Positions 35,770 through 45,795 are shown, counted from the stretch's first letter. The stretch is 64,000 bases of DNA from Hahella sp. CCB-MM4 (GCF_002260525.1 NZ_MRYI01000012.1:53395-117394); one strand, 5' to 3'. Made by a program: numbers and translations. The notes: generated from the letters alone by a model not told the origin.

Positions 35770-36219
35770 ATGGCCAAGCCTTCCAATCAATTATCAATCG
35801 ACTCCCAATTGTGCTTTTCCCTGTACTCCACGTCCCTTGCGATGACCCAGGTTTATAAGCCCTTACTCGAACCTATGGGGCTGACTTATCCCCAATACCT
35901 GGTCATGTTGATACTTTGGGAAAATGATGGGCTCGGCCTGAAACAGGTGGCCGACAAACTGGGCCAGAAACCAGGTGCATTAACTCCAGTGATCAAACGG
36001 ATGGAAGCGGATGGGTTTCTTCACCGGGTGCGCAATAAAGGTGATGAGAGGAGTATCAGTATTACGCTCACAGAACATGGCCGCAAGTTGCAGAAAGATG
36101 CGAAGCGAATCAACCAGTGCATATTTGAAAGCTGTGGCTTAAAGCTTTCTGAACTGGAAGAGCTTCGTGAGAAATTGGGGGGATTGCGACAAAAATTGCG
36201 TGGTCAGTATGAATTATAG
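35770..36219 (+). CDS. ohrR: MarR family organic-peroxide sensor
   Basis: The 149-residue MarR protein has the OhrR sensing cysteine at Cys15 in SQLCFSLYSTS and the winged helix LGLKQVADKLGQKPGALTPV with RMEADGFLHRVRNKGDER. Oxidation of that Cys by organic peroxides releases DNA in known OhrR proteins. Ser/Tyr positions after the Cys fit the family. Proximity to ohr supports the call. Confidence 0.92.
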   Translation: MAKPSNQLSIDSQLCFSLYSTSLAMTQVYKPLLEPMGLTYPQYLVMLILWENDGLGLKQVADKLGQKPGALTPVIKRMEADGFLHRVRNKGDERSISITLTEHGRKLQKDAKRINQCIFESCGLKLSELEELREKLGGLRQKLRGQYEL

Positions 36220-36389
36220 ATATGTGAAAAACGAATACTTAATGCGCCAGGATTATTATAAGTTTTTACATATTTGTAACTGATTGTCCTATACAATGCG
36301 CCCCGTCCCCGATTTTCAATTCTTACGAAGTTGGATTCTTCGAAAATCACTTTCTTTAAAGTCTGAATCAAGAAGGAGTAAAGAAGTAC

Positions 36390-37064
36390 ATGATCAGACG
36401 CAGCATTGAAGGCAAAAGATTTAGCCGCGTTATTTCCACCATTATTGCCCTTTCAGTCATTGCCCTCAGCTCTATAAAGGCGAACGCTACACTCATTCAG
36501 GTTGATTTTGAGGCACTTGCAGACGGGCACAATGTGGATGCCTCCCTGGTGTTTGATATCGCAGCGCCTGGAAACACTTCAGGAAATTGGTCCTACTATC
36601 AACAGGCATTGGTAAGCCTGGATTTGAGTGTGGATGGCCATTCCACTGATGCATTTAAAGAGCATTCGGTCAGCGTCCTTGATGATGAATATATGGATGG
36701 ACGACCGGCTTCAGACTCAGTATGGGCGAGTACTGAATTTAACCCCGGTGTTTTTAACTCCTTCACATTTTCATTGCTCACTTATGATGTTAGTAAATTC
36801 AATGACACGGTTCTGAGAGCATCAACTTTTGACTACAACCAATATGAATTCATGCACATTGGTATTGGCCTGGATTTGGATCCCACGGATGGAATCTCAG
36901 AAGTTACGGAGTCGTATGAGTGGGAACAGGATGATCTTGTCTCCTATTCAGTTCTGGTACTTAATGACGTAAACCAAGTTCCCGTTCCTGCTTCCTTATC
37001 CTTCCTGCTCCTCGGCATTTTAGGTATTGGGGCCAGAAATCGTCTCCTGAACCGTCGGTCGTAA
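36390..37064 (+). CDS. Secreted protein with PEP-CTERM-like sorting signal
   Basis: The 224-residue product has a signal peptide (SRVISTIIALSVIALSSIKANA) and a beta-rich mature domain. Its C-terminal tripartite signal, VPVPASLSFLLLGILGIG followed by Arg-rich ARNRLLNRRS, is a variant of the PEP-CTERM motif recognised by exosortase. The usual V-P-E-P reads VPVP. No exosortase gene is in the window. Such proteins are linked to exopolysaccharide and outer-surface sorting. AGAAGGAGTAAAG precedes the ATG. Confidence 0.82.
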   Translation: MIRRSIEGKRFSRVISTIIALSVIALSSIKANATLIQVDFEALADGHNVDASLVFDIAAPGNTSGNWSYYQQALVSLDLSVDGHSTDAFKEHSVSVLDDEYMDGRPASDSVWASTEFNPGVFNSFTFSLLTYDVSKFNDTVLRASTFDYNQYEFMHIGIGLDLDPTDGISEVTESYEWEQDDLVSYSVLVLNDVNQVPVPASLSFLLLGILGIGARNRLLNRRS

Positions 37065-37389
37065 ACGATAGATAAGAAATAAGAGATATAGAGATATCCA
37101 TTATCTGGAGTTGGATAGACCTCTATGGCCTGATGCCCGGTGGAGTTTGTGAGAAAGCTTACACAAACTCCACCGGGCTTTAACAAAGCTACGAATGCAT
37201 CAGGAAAAATCATGTCTACTGATATTGCTAAGACAGACTATTCCTCTACCTAATCTCTACTCGTGTGTTCTTATCGTTGTGCATAAGATGCTCAAAAAAT
37301 CACCAAATTGATGGCGTCAGTACGCCGAATCCTGTAAGCTGCACCGCCGCATGTCGGGCTTACCCCCTATTTTAAGAGATTCTCCATTT
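37065..37389. other. Intergenic region with a long hairpin
   Basis: No gene is supported. The region holds the 17-bp stem at 37135-37178 and otherwise the upstream region of rhlE. Confidence 0.5.
37135..37178. terminator. Perfect 17-bp hairpin, probable terminator
   Basis: Arms 37135-37151 and 37162-37178 are perfectly complementary (GCCCGGTGGAGTTTGTG and its reverse complement), with a 10-base loop. Only three T residues follow. It lies 70 bp after the PEP-CTERM-type gene and 210 bp before rhlE. Confidence 0.7.
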
Positions 37390-38805
37390 ATGAGTTTTGC
37401 TGCATTGGGTTTATCGGACCCAATAGTCCGTGCTGTATCCGAACAGGGATATGAAACCCCTTCACCCATCCAGGCCCAAGCCATCCCTGCCATTATCCGA
37501 GGAAGGGACGTCATGGCGGCTGCCCAGACCGGCACCGGCAAAACAGCAGGTTTCACTCTGCCGCTGCTGGAGCGATTGTCACAGGGTAATCGGTCCCGGG
37601 GGAACCAGGTCCGGGCGCTGGTCCTTACACCAACTCGAGAACTGGCAGCTCAGGTCGGAGAAAGCGTTTCTCAGTACGGCGCATTTCTGTCGCTGCGTTC
37701 CGCAGTCGTATTCGGTGGAGTGAGCATTAATCCACAGATGATGAAGCTGCGCCGTGGGGTGGATATTCTGGTGGCCACTCCAGGTCGCCTGCTGGATCTT
37801 TATAATCAAAATGCGGTGAAGTTTGATCAGCTTGAAGTATTGGTGCTCGACGAGGCCGATCGCATGCTGGATATGGGCTTCATTCATGATATTCGGCGCA
37901 TTCTGACGTTATTGCCCAAGCACCGTCAGAATCTGATGTTCTCTGCCACCTTTTCCGATGAGATTCGTACACTGGCCAAAGGGCTGGTGAATGATCCCGT
38001 TGAGGTTTCAGTTACTCCCCGTAACTCTACGGCAAAAGCCGTGAAGCAATGGATTTGTCCGGTTGATAAGAGTAAGAAGCCTGCATTATTGACGCACCTG
38101 ATTAACAAACATCAGTGGCATCAGGTCCTGGTCTTTTCCCGTACCAAACATGGGGCGGATCGTCTCGCCCGATACCTTATCGCCAAAGACATTACCGCGG
38201 CGGCGATCCATGGCAATAAAAGTCAGGGAGCCCGTACCCGAGCGCTGGCTGATTTCAAGAGTGGCAGCATCCGGATTCTGGTGGCCACAGATATTGCTGC
38301 CCGTGGGCTGGATATCGATCAGCTACCGCAGGTAGTGAATGTAGACCTCCCCAATGTCCCTGAAGATTATGTGCACCGGATCGGGCGTACTGGACGGGCG
38401 GGAGCCAGTGGACAGGCTATTTCACTTGTCAGTCACGATGAGCACAAACAGCTGCAGGATATTGAGAATGTGATTCGCCAGCTGTTGACTCGGCGGTACG
38501 AGGATGGATTTGAGCCGCTGCATGATATTCCGGAAACAAAGCTCAATAGCAAGCCGGCTAAACCCAAGAAGCCCAAAAAACCGAAAGCACCAAAAGCCGA
38601 GCATAAGGATGGACAGCGTTCCGCAGGGAAACCCTCTGGCAAATCTTCCAGCGGGAAGTCTCAAGGCAAACGCTCGGATGAGAATTCCGGCGGTCGTCGT
38701 TCCAGATCCAATGCCGGCGGTAATCGCTCCGGAGCCCAGGGTAAGCCTCGTCGGCAAAGGTCTGGAGGCAAAGGGCAGGGATCAGGTCAGACGAAGAACC
38801 AGTAA
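37390..38805 (+). CDS. rhlE: DEAD-box RNA helicase, RhlE type
   Basis: The 471-residue protein starts [16 protein letters not shown], the RhlE N-terminus, so the ATG at 37390 is preferred over 37351. Motifs in order: Q motif [66 protein letters not shown]. The last 90 residues are a basic Lys/Arg/Gly/Ser-rich tail for RNA binding. RhlE helicases act in ribosome assembly and RNA decay. Confidence 0.94.
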   Translation: MSFAALGLSDPIVRAVSEQGYETPSPIQAQAIPAIIRGRDVMAAAQTGTGKTAGFTLPLLERLSQGNRSRGNQVRALVLTPTRELAAQVGESVSQYGAFLSLRSAVVFGGVSINPQMMKLRRGVDILVATPGRLLDLYNQNAVKFDQLEVLVLDEADRMLDMGFIHDIRRILTLLPKHRQNLMFSATFSDEIRTLAKGLVNDPVEVSVTPRNSTAKAVKQWICPVDKSKKPALLTHLINKHQWHQVLVFSRTKHGADRLARYLIAKDITAAAIHGNKSQGARTRALADFKSGSIRILVATDIAARGLDIDQLPQVVNVDLPNVPEDYVHRIGRTGRAGASGQAISLVSHDEHKQLQDIENVIRQLLTRRYEDGFEPLHDIPETKLNSKPAKPKKPKKPKAPKAEHKDGQRSAGKPSGKSSSGKSQGKRSDENSGGRRSRSNAGGNRSGAQGKPRRQRSGGKGQGSGQTKNQ

Positions 38806-38881
38806 CCTGTCGTTTGGTGGTTCATGGCCTTCTTGTTCAAGACCCGCTTATTCAGGATCTGGCTATCCAAGACCTCGTTGT

Positions 38882-39361
38882 TCATGATTCTCTGGCGGGG
38901 ACAGGAATTACCCTTGATTGCTTGACTGACTTGTACGAAAAGCTCGAATAGATCTCTTTAACGCCCGGCAAACTTTGCAAAGTTTCCCGGGCGAACTCCC
39001 CAAAGGATTCAAGGTCCTTTGCCAGGACTTCCAGCAGAAAGTCATAGCGCCCGGAAACGTTATGGCATGCGACGATTTCCGGTATCTCCAATAACTTGTT
39101 TTCAAAGTCTCTGGCCAAGTCCTTGGTATGGGAGTCAATCATCACGCTGACGAAGGCTGTGACGCCGTATCCCAGTTTCTGGGGGGAGAGAACCGCCTGA
39201 TAACCGGTAATGGCTCCACTTTCCTCCAGCATTTTAATACGCCTCCAGCAGGGTGAGGTGGTCAGCGAAACTTGATCGGCGAGTTCGGCAACGGTAAGGC
39301 GGGCATTGTTTTGGAGGGCTGTCAGAAGTGCTTTATCAGTGCGATCCAGTTGCGGGGGCAT
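38882..39361 (-). CDS. mdeR: Lrp/AsnC family regulator, probable MdeR
   Basis: The 159-residue protein has the Lrp HTH (LDRTDKALLTALQNNARLTV, LADQVSLTTSPCWRRIKMLE) and a RAM effector domain (HNVSGRYDFLLEVLA). It diverges from a methionine gamma-lyase gene with 124 bp between. In Pseudomonas putida the Lrp-type MdeR lies in the same divergent position and activates mdeA, which supports the name. Confidence 0.85.
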   Translation of the reverse strand: MPPQLDRTDKALLTALQNNARLTVAELADQVSLTTSPCWRRIKMLEESGAITGYQAVLSPQKLGYGVTAFVSVMIDSHTKDLARDFENKLLEIPEIVACHNVSGRYDFLLEVLAKDLESFGEFARETLQSLPGVKEIYSSFSYKSVKQSRVIPVPARES

Positions 39362-39485
39362 AAATTACCTCAAATAATACTGTATTTATAATGATCATCT
39401 AAAAAATGCTCTATAGAGTGGCATGTTTAGAAAAAATGCGCGTGCTTTTTAGTATAGGCTAAATAAAAAGCACTGGAGAGTTGCC

Positions 39486-40685
39486 ATGGAGCATAATGAT
39501 AAGAATCTTGGTTTTTCTACCCGCGCCATTCACCATGCCTACAATGCATCGGAGAATCATGGCGCCCTGGTACCGCCGATTTGTCTGACATCTACGTTTA
39601 CTTTTCCTTCCGCAGAATATGGCGCAGCCTGCTTCGCAGGAGAAGAGAGCGGCCACTTCTATACCCGCATTTCAAACCCGACTTTGGCACTTCTTGAGGC
39701 CCGTATGGCTTCACTGGAAGGTGGGGAAGCTGCTATTGCTTTCGGTTCCGGAATGGGGGCTATCACGGCAACCCTATGGACATTGCTGCGTCCAGGGGAC
39801 GAAATTATCGTGGATCAGACTCTCTATGGATGCACGTTTGCGTTTCTACATCACGGAATCGCTGAATTCGGTGTCAAAGTACGTCATGTGGATCTCGCCA
39901 ATATTTCCGCATTAAGGGACGCAATTACACCGGCAACCCGGGTGATTTACTTTGAATCACCGGCTAATCCCAGCATGTCTCTGGTTGATATCAAAGCCGT
40001 GGCAGGGGTTACACATGATTATGAGAACATCACTGTGGTGGCGGACAACACCTACTGCACGCCCTATCTGCAGCGCCCGATTGAATTGGGAGCCGATGTG
40101 GTGGTTCACTCCGCAACCAAATATCTGAGTGGTCATGGCGACATCACCGCAGGTATTGCGGTGACCAGTAAGGAAATCGCTGAACGGATTCGCTTGGTAG
40201 GACTGAAAGACCTGACAGGAGCTGTGATGTCTCCTCAGGATGCATTCTTACTTATGCGTGGTATGAAGACGCTGTCTTTACGAATGGATCGCCACTGCAG
40301 TAATGCCCAGGTGGTCGCGGAAATGCTTGAGATGCACCCTGAAGTGGAGTGTGTCAGCTATCCTGGTCTCGCCTCTTTTCCCCAGTTTGAATTAGCTTCT
40401 CACCAGATGAAACTGCCGGGCGGGATGATTGCATTTGAGCTTAAGGGGGGAATAAACGCCGGCCGCCGGTTCATGAATGCGTTAAGCCTTTTTAGTCGTG
40501 CAGTCAGCCTTGGTGATGCAGAGTCATTGGCTCAACATCCTGCCAGTATGACCCACTCTACTTATACTCCTGAAGAACGTGCGCAGCATGGGATATCTGA
40601 AGGCTTGATACGCTTGTCTGTCGGACTTGAGGATATTGATGATCTCCTGGCTGACTTATCCCAGGCATTGGAATCAGTCTCTTAA
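39486..40685 (+). CDS. mdeA: Methionine gamma-lyase
   Basis: The 399-residue PLP enzyme is close to P. putida MdeA over its length. It keeps the diagnostic residues Tyr59/Arg61 (YTRISNPT), Tyr114, Cys116 (YGCTFAFLHHG) and the PLP lysine Lys212 (HSATKYLSGHGD). It also has VVADNTYCTPYL and GGMIAFELKGG. Cys116 separates methionine gamma-lyase from cystathionine enzymes. It splits methionine into methanethiol, ammonia and 2-oxobutyrate. Divergent mdeR probably regulates it. Confidence 0.95.
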   Translation: MEHNDKNLGFSTRAIHHAYNASENHGALVPPICLTSTFTFPSAEYGAACFAGEESGHFYTRISNPTLALLEARMASLEGGEAAIAFGSGMGAITATLWTLLRPGDEIIVDQTLYGCTFAFLHHGIAEFGVKVRHVDLANISALRDAITPATRVIYFESPANPSMSLVDIKAVAGVTHDYENITVVADNTYCTPYLQRPIELGADVVVHSATKYLSGHGDITAGIAVTSKEIAERIRLVGLKDLTGAVMSPQDAFLLMRGMKTLSLRMDRHCSNAQVVAEMLEMHPEVECVSYPGLASFPQFELASHQMKLPGGMIAFELKGGINAGRRFMNALSLFSRAVSLGDAESLAQHPASMTHSTYTPEERAQHGISEGLIRLSVGLEDIDDLLADLSQALESVS

Positions 40686-40715
40686 TTCGCTTCAAGTCTT
40701 TATAGGGTGCCTCTA

Positions 40716-40740
40716 AAAGAGCTTTTTTGAAGGGCTCTTT
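40716..40740. terminator. Terminator-like hairpin after mdeA
   Basis: Stem AAAGAGC / GCTCTTT with an 11-base loop starting with T6. It lies between the convergent mdeA and MDR oxidoreductase genes, so it may act in both directions. Confidence 0.55.
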
Positions 40741-40820
40741 GGGGGCCCCTCAAAAGTTTCTTCATAGAATCTGGTTACAGACGCATGTTGAAACGAAAGT
40801 GCACCAGAACTCTTGCCGTA

Positions 40821-41837
40821 CTAATCGAGTTTGATCACCACTTTTCCAAAATGTTTTCCGGCGGCCATGTATTCGTAGGCCTGTGGCACCTGATCAAAGC
40901 TGAAAACTTCATCGATAACCGGTTTGATATTGTTGATTTCCGTAAACCGACTGAGGGACTCCAGCATCGCACGGCTACCTACGAAAATCCCCTTCGCTTG
41001 TTTAGCTCCGAAAAGGAGAGATATTGGATCAAGTGTGCCGGTAAATCCGCTGACTCCTCCGATGATGGCCATGGTGCCGCCAGTACCCGTTGCCGTTAAT
41101 GAACGCTGGACGGTTTCTTTGCCGCCGACTTCCAGCACGAGATCGACGCCTTTCCCTTGAGTCAGGTCGAGGACTGCTTCTTGCCACTCCGGTTGATCGA
41201 TGTAGTTGATGGTCGCGTCAGCTCCCAGAGTGCGGGCTTGTTCCAGCTTGGCATTGCTGGATGAGGTGATAAATACCTTATGACCAGCAGCTTTGGCCAG
41301 CAGTAAAGCCATAATGGAAACGCCACCGGTACCCAGCACGAGGACTGTCGAGCCGGGTTGAAGTTTGGTGCTCTCGAATATGGAATTCCAGGCGGTGACT
41401 CCTGCGCAGGGCAGCGTTGAGGCACTGATATAGTCCAGGTGCGATGGGATTTTTACCAGGCCGGATTCGGGCAATGCAATTTCCTCCCGCAGAACTCCGT
41501 CGCTATCCCCTCCATAACACCGGGTTACTTTATCGAGGGTTAACTCTCCTTCCAGCCAGTCTGGGAAAAAGGATGCCATTACTCTGTCGCCGGTTTGGAA
41601 TCGCGTGACGGAAGACCCGACTGCAATCACTTCACCGGCAAAGTCTGAAGCCGGGATAATGCCATGGTCGGCCTTAGCCGGATATATCCCCTGGGTGATC
41701 ATCAGGTCTCTGTAATTCAGTGAGACCGCACGAATACGCACTTTTACCTCATGGGAATCCAGATCTGTAATGTCTGGTTTGGAGATCAGTGTCAATCCGT
41801 CGATTTGTTTGCCGTGATGCACCTGGAAAGCTCGCAT
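40821..41837 (-). CDS. Zinc-independent MDR-family alcohol dehydrogenase / quinone oxidoreductase
   Basis: The 338-residue protein has the MDR GroES-like fold (VSLNYRDLMITQGIYP, IPASDFAGEVIAVG, FQTGDRVMA). Its Rossmann nucleotide-binding part has VLVLGTGGVSIMALLLAKAAGH, and the Ser/Thr-rich strand end (FITSSSNAKLEQA) favours NADP. The structural-zinc cysteine cluster is missing, so it is likely a quinone-reductase-type member. CAGGAG precedes the ATG. It diverges from a LysR gene 112 bp away, which probably regulates it. Confidence 0.88.
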   Translation of the reverse strand: MRAFQVHHGKQIDGLTLISKPDITDLDSHEVKVRIRAVSLNYRDLMITQGIYPAKADHGIIPASDFAGEVIAVGSSVTRFQTGDRVMASFFPDWLEGELTLDKVTRCYGGDSDGVLREEIALPESGLVKIPSHLDYISASTLPCAGVTAWNSIFESTKLQPGSTVLVLGTGGVSIMALLLAKAAGHKVFITSSSNAKLEQARTLGADATINYIDQPEWQEAVLDLTQGKGVDLVLEVGGKETVQRSLTATGTGGTMAIIGGVSGFTGTLDPISLLFGAKQAKGIFVGSRAMLESLSRFTEINNIKPVIDEVFSFDQVPQAYEYMAAGKHFGKVVIKLD

Positions 41838-41949
41838 GGAAAACTCCTGTGAAAATTATTAAGGAGCCTGTAGTCTATTGGTTCCATTTGTTTTTTAGTG
41901 CTGATGTTTTTTATTAAGTCTGTATCCATTTTGGAATCAATAGTTGGCG

Positions 41950-42855
41950 ATGAATGATCGATTGGAGGATATAGGTGTGTTCGCCCAAGTGGTGGAGGCC
42001 GGTAACTTTGCCGCAGCAGCAGAAAAGCTGCATTTAACCCGTTCTGCTGTCGGTAAAGTGATTGCCCGGCTGGAACACAGGCTTGGCGTCAGGCTGTTTC
42101 AGAGGACAACACGACAGCAGAATCTGACGGAAGCCGGGCAGGTGTATTATGAGCATAGCTTGAGAATTCTGGCAGAAATGAAATTGGCAGAAGCGGCTCT
42201 GGATAATGGTCGCAGCACGCCAAGCGGGAAGCTTCGGGTCAGCGTACCGATTTTGTTCGGACGCCTGCATATCGCACCGCTACTTACTGGGTTGGTATGT
42301 GCACACAGTGAGATGAGTCTGGAAGTGTCTTTCAGTGATCATACGGTCGATCTGGTACAGGAAGGGTATGATTTAGCGGTGCGGATTGGCCCTCTGGCAG
42401 ACTCGCCGTCCCTTGTGGCTCGTCGGATTGGGACACAGCGAATGGCTATATGTGGGTCACCTAAATATTTTGCCAAGTACGGCAGGCCAGAGACCTTTCA
42501 GGATCTGGTCGATCACGTGGGAATTATCTACAGCCGACCGGGTATGAATAAGCAATGGCTGGTGAAAGACCCACAGCAGCAACTGCAAAGCATTTCAATT
42601 CCTCCCCGCATTTTCCTTGATGACGTACAGGCCATAGCTGATGCCGCACTGGCCGGTCTTGGACTGGCCTGGCTGCCATGCTGGTTGGTCGCTCATCACT
42701 TTGGGGATGGCAGCCTACAGCGTGCGTTTGGCGAATTTCACGTGATTGAATCTGGAATACATGCTATCTGGCCCAAAGCGAGTTATATGCCGCTTAAGAC
42801 CCGCGTTGCAATTGACCGATTAGTGCAAAATGCCGGCGAGTGGGGAAACATCTGA
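41950..42855 (+). CDS. LysR family transcriptional regulator
   Basis: The 301-residue protein has the LysR HTH (FAQVVEAGNFAAAAEKLHLT, SAVGKVIARLEHRLGVRLFQ, TTRQQNLTEAG) and a periplasmic-binding-like effector domain. ATG 41950 gives the standard N-terminus; TTG 41944 is the alternative. Its divergent position makes the MDR oxidoreductase gene its likely target. Confidence 0.9.
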   Translation: MNDRLEDIGVFAQVVEAGNFAAAAEKLHLTRSAVGKVIARLEHRLGVRLFQRTTRQQNLTEAGQVYYEHSLRILAEMKLAEAALDNGRSTPSGKLRVSVPILFGRLHIAPLLTGLVCAHSEMSLEVSFSDHTVDLVQEGYDLAVRIGPLADSPSLVARRIGTQRMAICGSPKYFAKYGRPETFQDLVDHVGIIYSRPGMNKQWLVKDPQQQLQSISIPPRIFLDDVQAIADAALAGLGLAWLPCWLVAHHFGDGSLQRAFGEFHVIESGIHAIWPKASYMPLKTRVAIDRLVQNAGEWGNI

Positions 42856-42859
42856 TTAT

Positions 42860-42884
42860 AGCCGGAAAGAATATCCCGGCTTTT
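42860..42884 (+). terminator. Weak terminator after the LysR gene
   Basis: Stem AGCCGG / CCGGCT followed by TTTT, starting within 5 bp of the stop. Confidence 0.55.
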
Positions 42885-43192
42885 GGATAGGCTGAAGCCT
42901 GCTTGTCATCTGCTTGACAAGAATGGGGCCGGAAACTTAACTGGAATTCACAAGGATAGTTTTCACGAGAGAAAATGGAATTTCTACAAGAAGGCCCCCT
43001 GGGAATGCCTGATTTCCCGGCTGTAGGAGAGCACCCTTGTAACGTATGGGGGGAAACCTGCGCTCACTCCTTAAGAATCAAGCAGTTTCACCATTCTGGA
43101 TGAGCTGGCTGGTTCCCTCCTGACAACAACTGATGAGGGTTATGAGTAAACAACACCAGGGAGTGTTGGTATTACTCTCAAGGAGGAAGATC
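42885..43192. other. Intergenic region
   Basis: No gene is supported in about 300 bp. An in-frame extension of the next gene to 43133 exists but lacks support. The region ends with AAGGAGGAAG, a strong ribosome binding site. Confidence 0.4.
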
Positions 43193-44056
43193 ATGTTTAA
43201 CTATGTTGCGTTGGTTTCACAAACCACGAACCTCCCGAATTGGCAGGTGCAGATGGTAGCGGCTGCCTTGCAGATTCAGATTAGTCGTGATTTCACCCCG
43301 ATATGGGGAATTGATGCGACCGTCAGTGCTTTTGATATGTTGGACGATGTGCCTGCCGGATACTGGCCGATCCTGATCAAGGACAACATAGGGTTTCCTG
43401 GAGCGGCCGGGATTCATCTTGATCAGAATAAGCAACCATTCGGTTTGGTTCAGTATTCGAATCGGTGGTCACTCACTGCCAGTCATGAAATCCTGGAAAT
43501 ACTCGTTGACCCGATGGGCAACAGAACAATCAGTGCGCCATCAATCAAATCAGAGCAGGGTTACGTCCAGTACCTGATGGAAGTCTGCGATCCCAGTGAG
43601 GCCGAAAGTTTTACCTATCAGATCAATGGGGTAATCGTCTCAGATTTCTACACACCGGATTTCTTCCTGCCACGTCCTTCAGGAAATGTAAGATATAGTT
43701 TCACCGGTGCGATTGAAGCCCCGAGAACCATTCTGAAGGGAGGGTATATTTCCTGGAGAGATCCTTCTACAAATCATTGGTGGCAGCAGACATGGTTTAC
43801 CGGAGATGCTCCAACCATTGTGGATCTAGGTGTACAGGATACAGCATCGGAAAGTGCCCGGACCGTTATCGACAGGATCACGACAAAAGGCCGCGATAAT
43901 CCAACATCTCTGGTCGGTCTTCCTCAAAATGACAAGCTGCTACAGGATCAGGCCAAGTTGTTCGGGGCTGTCAATCAAGCCAATAAGATCAATGCCGCAA
44001 CACTCAATGAGCAGGTTGAACAGATCAGGAAGACGGCGACTCCACAGCAGGCTTGA
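43193..44056 (+). CDS. Hypothetical protein with HExxE motif
   Basis: The 287-residue protein starts at ATG 43193 just behind AAGGAGG. It has no signal peptide. The motif SLTASHEILEILVDPMGNR contains H-E-x-x-E, a possible zincin-like metal site, with a further conserved-looking YLMEVCDPSE. The C-terminal 80 residues are polar and helical. I know no function. A distantly zincin-like hydrolase is one option. Confidence 0.7.
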   Translation: MFNYVALVSQTTNLPNWQVQMVAAALQIQISRDFTPIWGIDATVSAFDMLDDVPAGYWPILIKDNIGFPGAAGIHLDQNKQPFGLVQYSNRWSLTASHEILEILVDPMGNRTISAPSIKSEQGYVQYLMEVCDPSEAESFTYQINGVIVSDFYTPDFFLPRPSGNVRYSFTGAIEAPRTILKGGYISWRDPSTNHWWQQTWFTGDAPTIVDLGVQDTASESARTVIDRITTKGRDNPTSLVGLPQNDKLLQDQAKLFGAVNQANKINAATLNEQVEQIRKTATPQQA

Positions 44057-44073
44057 GTTCGCGTGAGCAGGCC

Positions 44074-44667
44074 TTAGTGTAATTCGTCCGACTCGGGAAG
44101 ATTAATCCCCAATGCTCTAAGTTGTTCGGCAATGCGTGGATTTCCACTTTGGCGCCAGCGTTGATAAAGATTCAGAACATCGTTGGCGTCAAAAGGGTTT
44201 TGCTTTGAACAGGTCTTGGCAACCAGTTCAAGCATTCGAGCGAACTTCGTTGCCAGCTCGGAAAAGATATGACGGTTCTGGTCGGCATTCTCAGATAAAT
44301 AATCATAAGCACCGCCACCCATACCGATAAAGTAGTCCTTCAGAATTCCCCGCCGGGCATAGTTTTCCGGAAACAGGGCTCCAAGAAACAGCGCCAGATC
44401 ACCCAGATGTCTCAATATCAGGCAGCGCATTCTGGCATCTCTGGCTTCGCGGGCATCTTTATATAACAGAGCCAATGGCCGGATACCCGTCTTGCCATAA
44501 TCGTAACTGAACAACTGATCACTATCTCCAAACCGGGCCAGCATGTTTCCCATATACCAGAGCGTATCCTCATGCGGTGGCGGCTTGAGTTCTTCTCCGA
44601 GTTCCTGCAGACGCTCCCGGAAATAATCGGCCAGTGTCATTTCAAAGGTCGGCGATACTATGGGCAT
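44074..44667 (-). CDS. Hypothetical protein
   Basis: The 197-residue helical, soluble protein is not a family I can name. Notable stretches are RCLILRHLGDLALFLGALFPENY and the glycine-rich YFIGMGGGAYDYLSE. The first part looks like a regular all-alpha domain. GGAGGAGCC precedes the start. It converges on the HExxE gene with 17 bp between the stops. Confidence 0.7.
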   Translation of the reverse strand: MPIVSPTFEMTLADYFRERLQELGEELKPPPHEDTLWYMGNMLARFGDSDQLFSYDYGKTGIRPLALLYKDAREARDARMRCLILRHLGDLALFLGALFPENYARRGILKDYFIGMGGGAYDYLSENADQNRHIFSELATKFARMLELVAKTCSKQNPFDANDVLNLYQRWRQSGNPRIAEQLRALGINLPESDELH

Positions 44668-44990
44668 CTTGGCTCCTCCTTTGGATGATCTCCTTTCTCA
44701 AAGAGTAAATCAGAATGTGAGATGCTGCCAAATTTCGAGATTGGTTGGACAGAAACACCTCACTGGAAATTATCGCCAAAAAAACACAGATTTCAGCGAC
44801 GTCGGTAGGTTGAGCGCTGCTGTGAGAGTGAGTGCTGAATCCAAAAATACGTGTTTGACATCCGATATTGATTCACTATTCCGGTTTATTGAACAAATTG
44901 GCGCTTATAAACGAGCTGCCGGTCATTCATCGGGTTTGTAAAGGAAATGGTCACCGGTTTTGGATAAAATTTCTTGATAGGAACTGCGCT
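44668..44990. other. Intergenic region
   Basis: No supported gene. It contains the divergent upstream regions of the flanking genes and ends with AGGAACTG before the 44991 start. Confidence 0.4.
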
Positions 44991-45575
44991 ATGTCCATGT
45001 CTAAAGCGAGTAACCAGAAAGCTCTTGGGGATTATCTCTATCTGTTCGAATCCAAGGCTGGTAACTCCAGCGAATGTCTGATTTTGGGCCATGCTGGATG
45101 GGTGGAATCCTTGGGGGATTATTTCCGTGTCCCGTCCGGCGTTGAACTCAATTTCAGGGTGATGCACTCGTTACCCAACACAACCAATCCGGTTGCGGAA
45201 CTTGGGAAAGGGGCAACCCGCTATGATCGCAATGAGCAACTGTTTACCAAGCAGGCCAAGGCGGCCCGCATGATGCTGGACGATTTTGATAAACGCCAGT
45301 TTTCCGGCGGCTCCCTCTGCAAGAACTATGTTGTTGTAAAGGGACTTGGATATCATTGGGACAAGAAAAACGCGGATAACTGGTCGTATAAACAGATGGA
45401 AAAGTTTATGACTAGCTCTATCTGGAAACCCCACATTGCTTCTGTTCGTAATCGTAATTCAAAGAAGTATCTGCTTCTCAGCGAAATTATAGATCTCGTC
45501 CGGCAGGATAAACCAAACGTAAATAAGTTTATATTTGCTGGCTGTCGCGGTGTTCATCCAGATTGGAAGCCGTAG
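44991..45575 (+). CDS. Stv-like putative adhesin / toxin-domain protein
   Basis: The 194-residue product starts at ATG 44991 behind AGGAACTG. The N-terminal part YLFESKAGNSSECLILGHAGW and the segment FRVPSGVELNFRVMHSLPNT resemble the Stv-type putative adhesin domain (a small alpha/beta domain found in secreted and toxin proteins). The C-terminal part ends FAGCRGVHPDWKP, also typical of that domain (a Cys-Arg after the last strand). No signal peptide. This assignment is from pattern memory and is moderate. Confidence 0.6.
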   Translation: MSMSKASNQKALGDYLYLFESKAGNSSECLILGHAGWVESLGDYFRVPSGVELNFRVMHSLPNTTNPVAELGKGATRYDRNEQLFTKQAKAARMMLDDFDKRQFSGGSLCKNYVVVKGLGYHWDKKNADNWSYKQMEKFMTSSIWKPHIASVRNRNSKKYLLLSEIIDLVRQDKPNVNKFIFAGCRGVHPDWKP

Positions 45576-45795
45576 CTCGTTTTCGATTGGGTCGGTATCG
45601 ATTGCTCTGGAAGTTAATCCCAAGGCAATCGATTTAATCCATTTCCTGCCTGACATTTTCCTTAAATTCATATAATGCACCTCCCTTCCTGAATTGCCCC
45701 TCTGGTAATCAATATCCCTGTTTGAGAAAATTGTGGGTCGATTATTCTCTCTTAAAATCAATGAAATAAGAGAGGTCACGGAAAGAGGTTAAACA

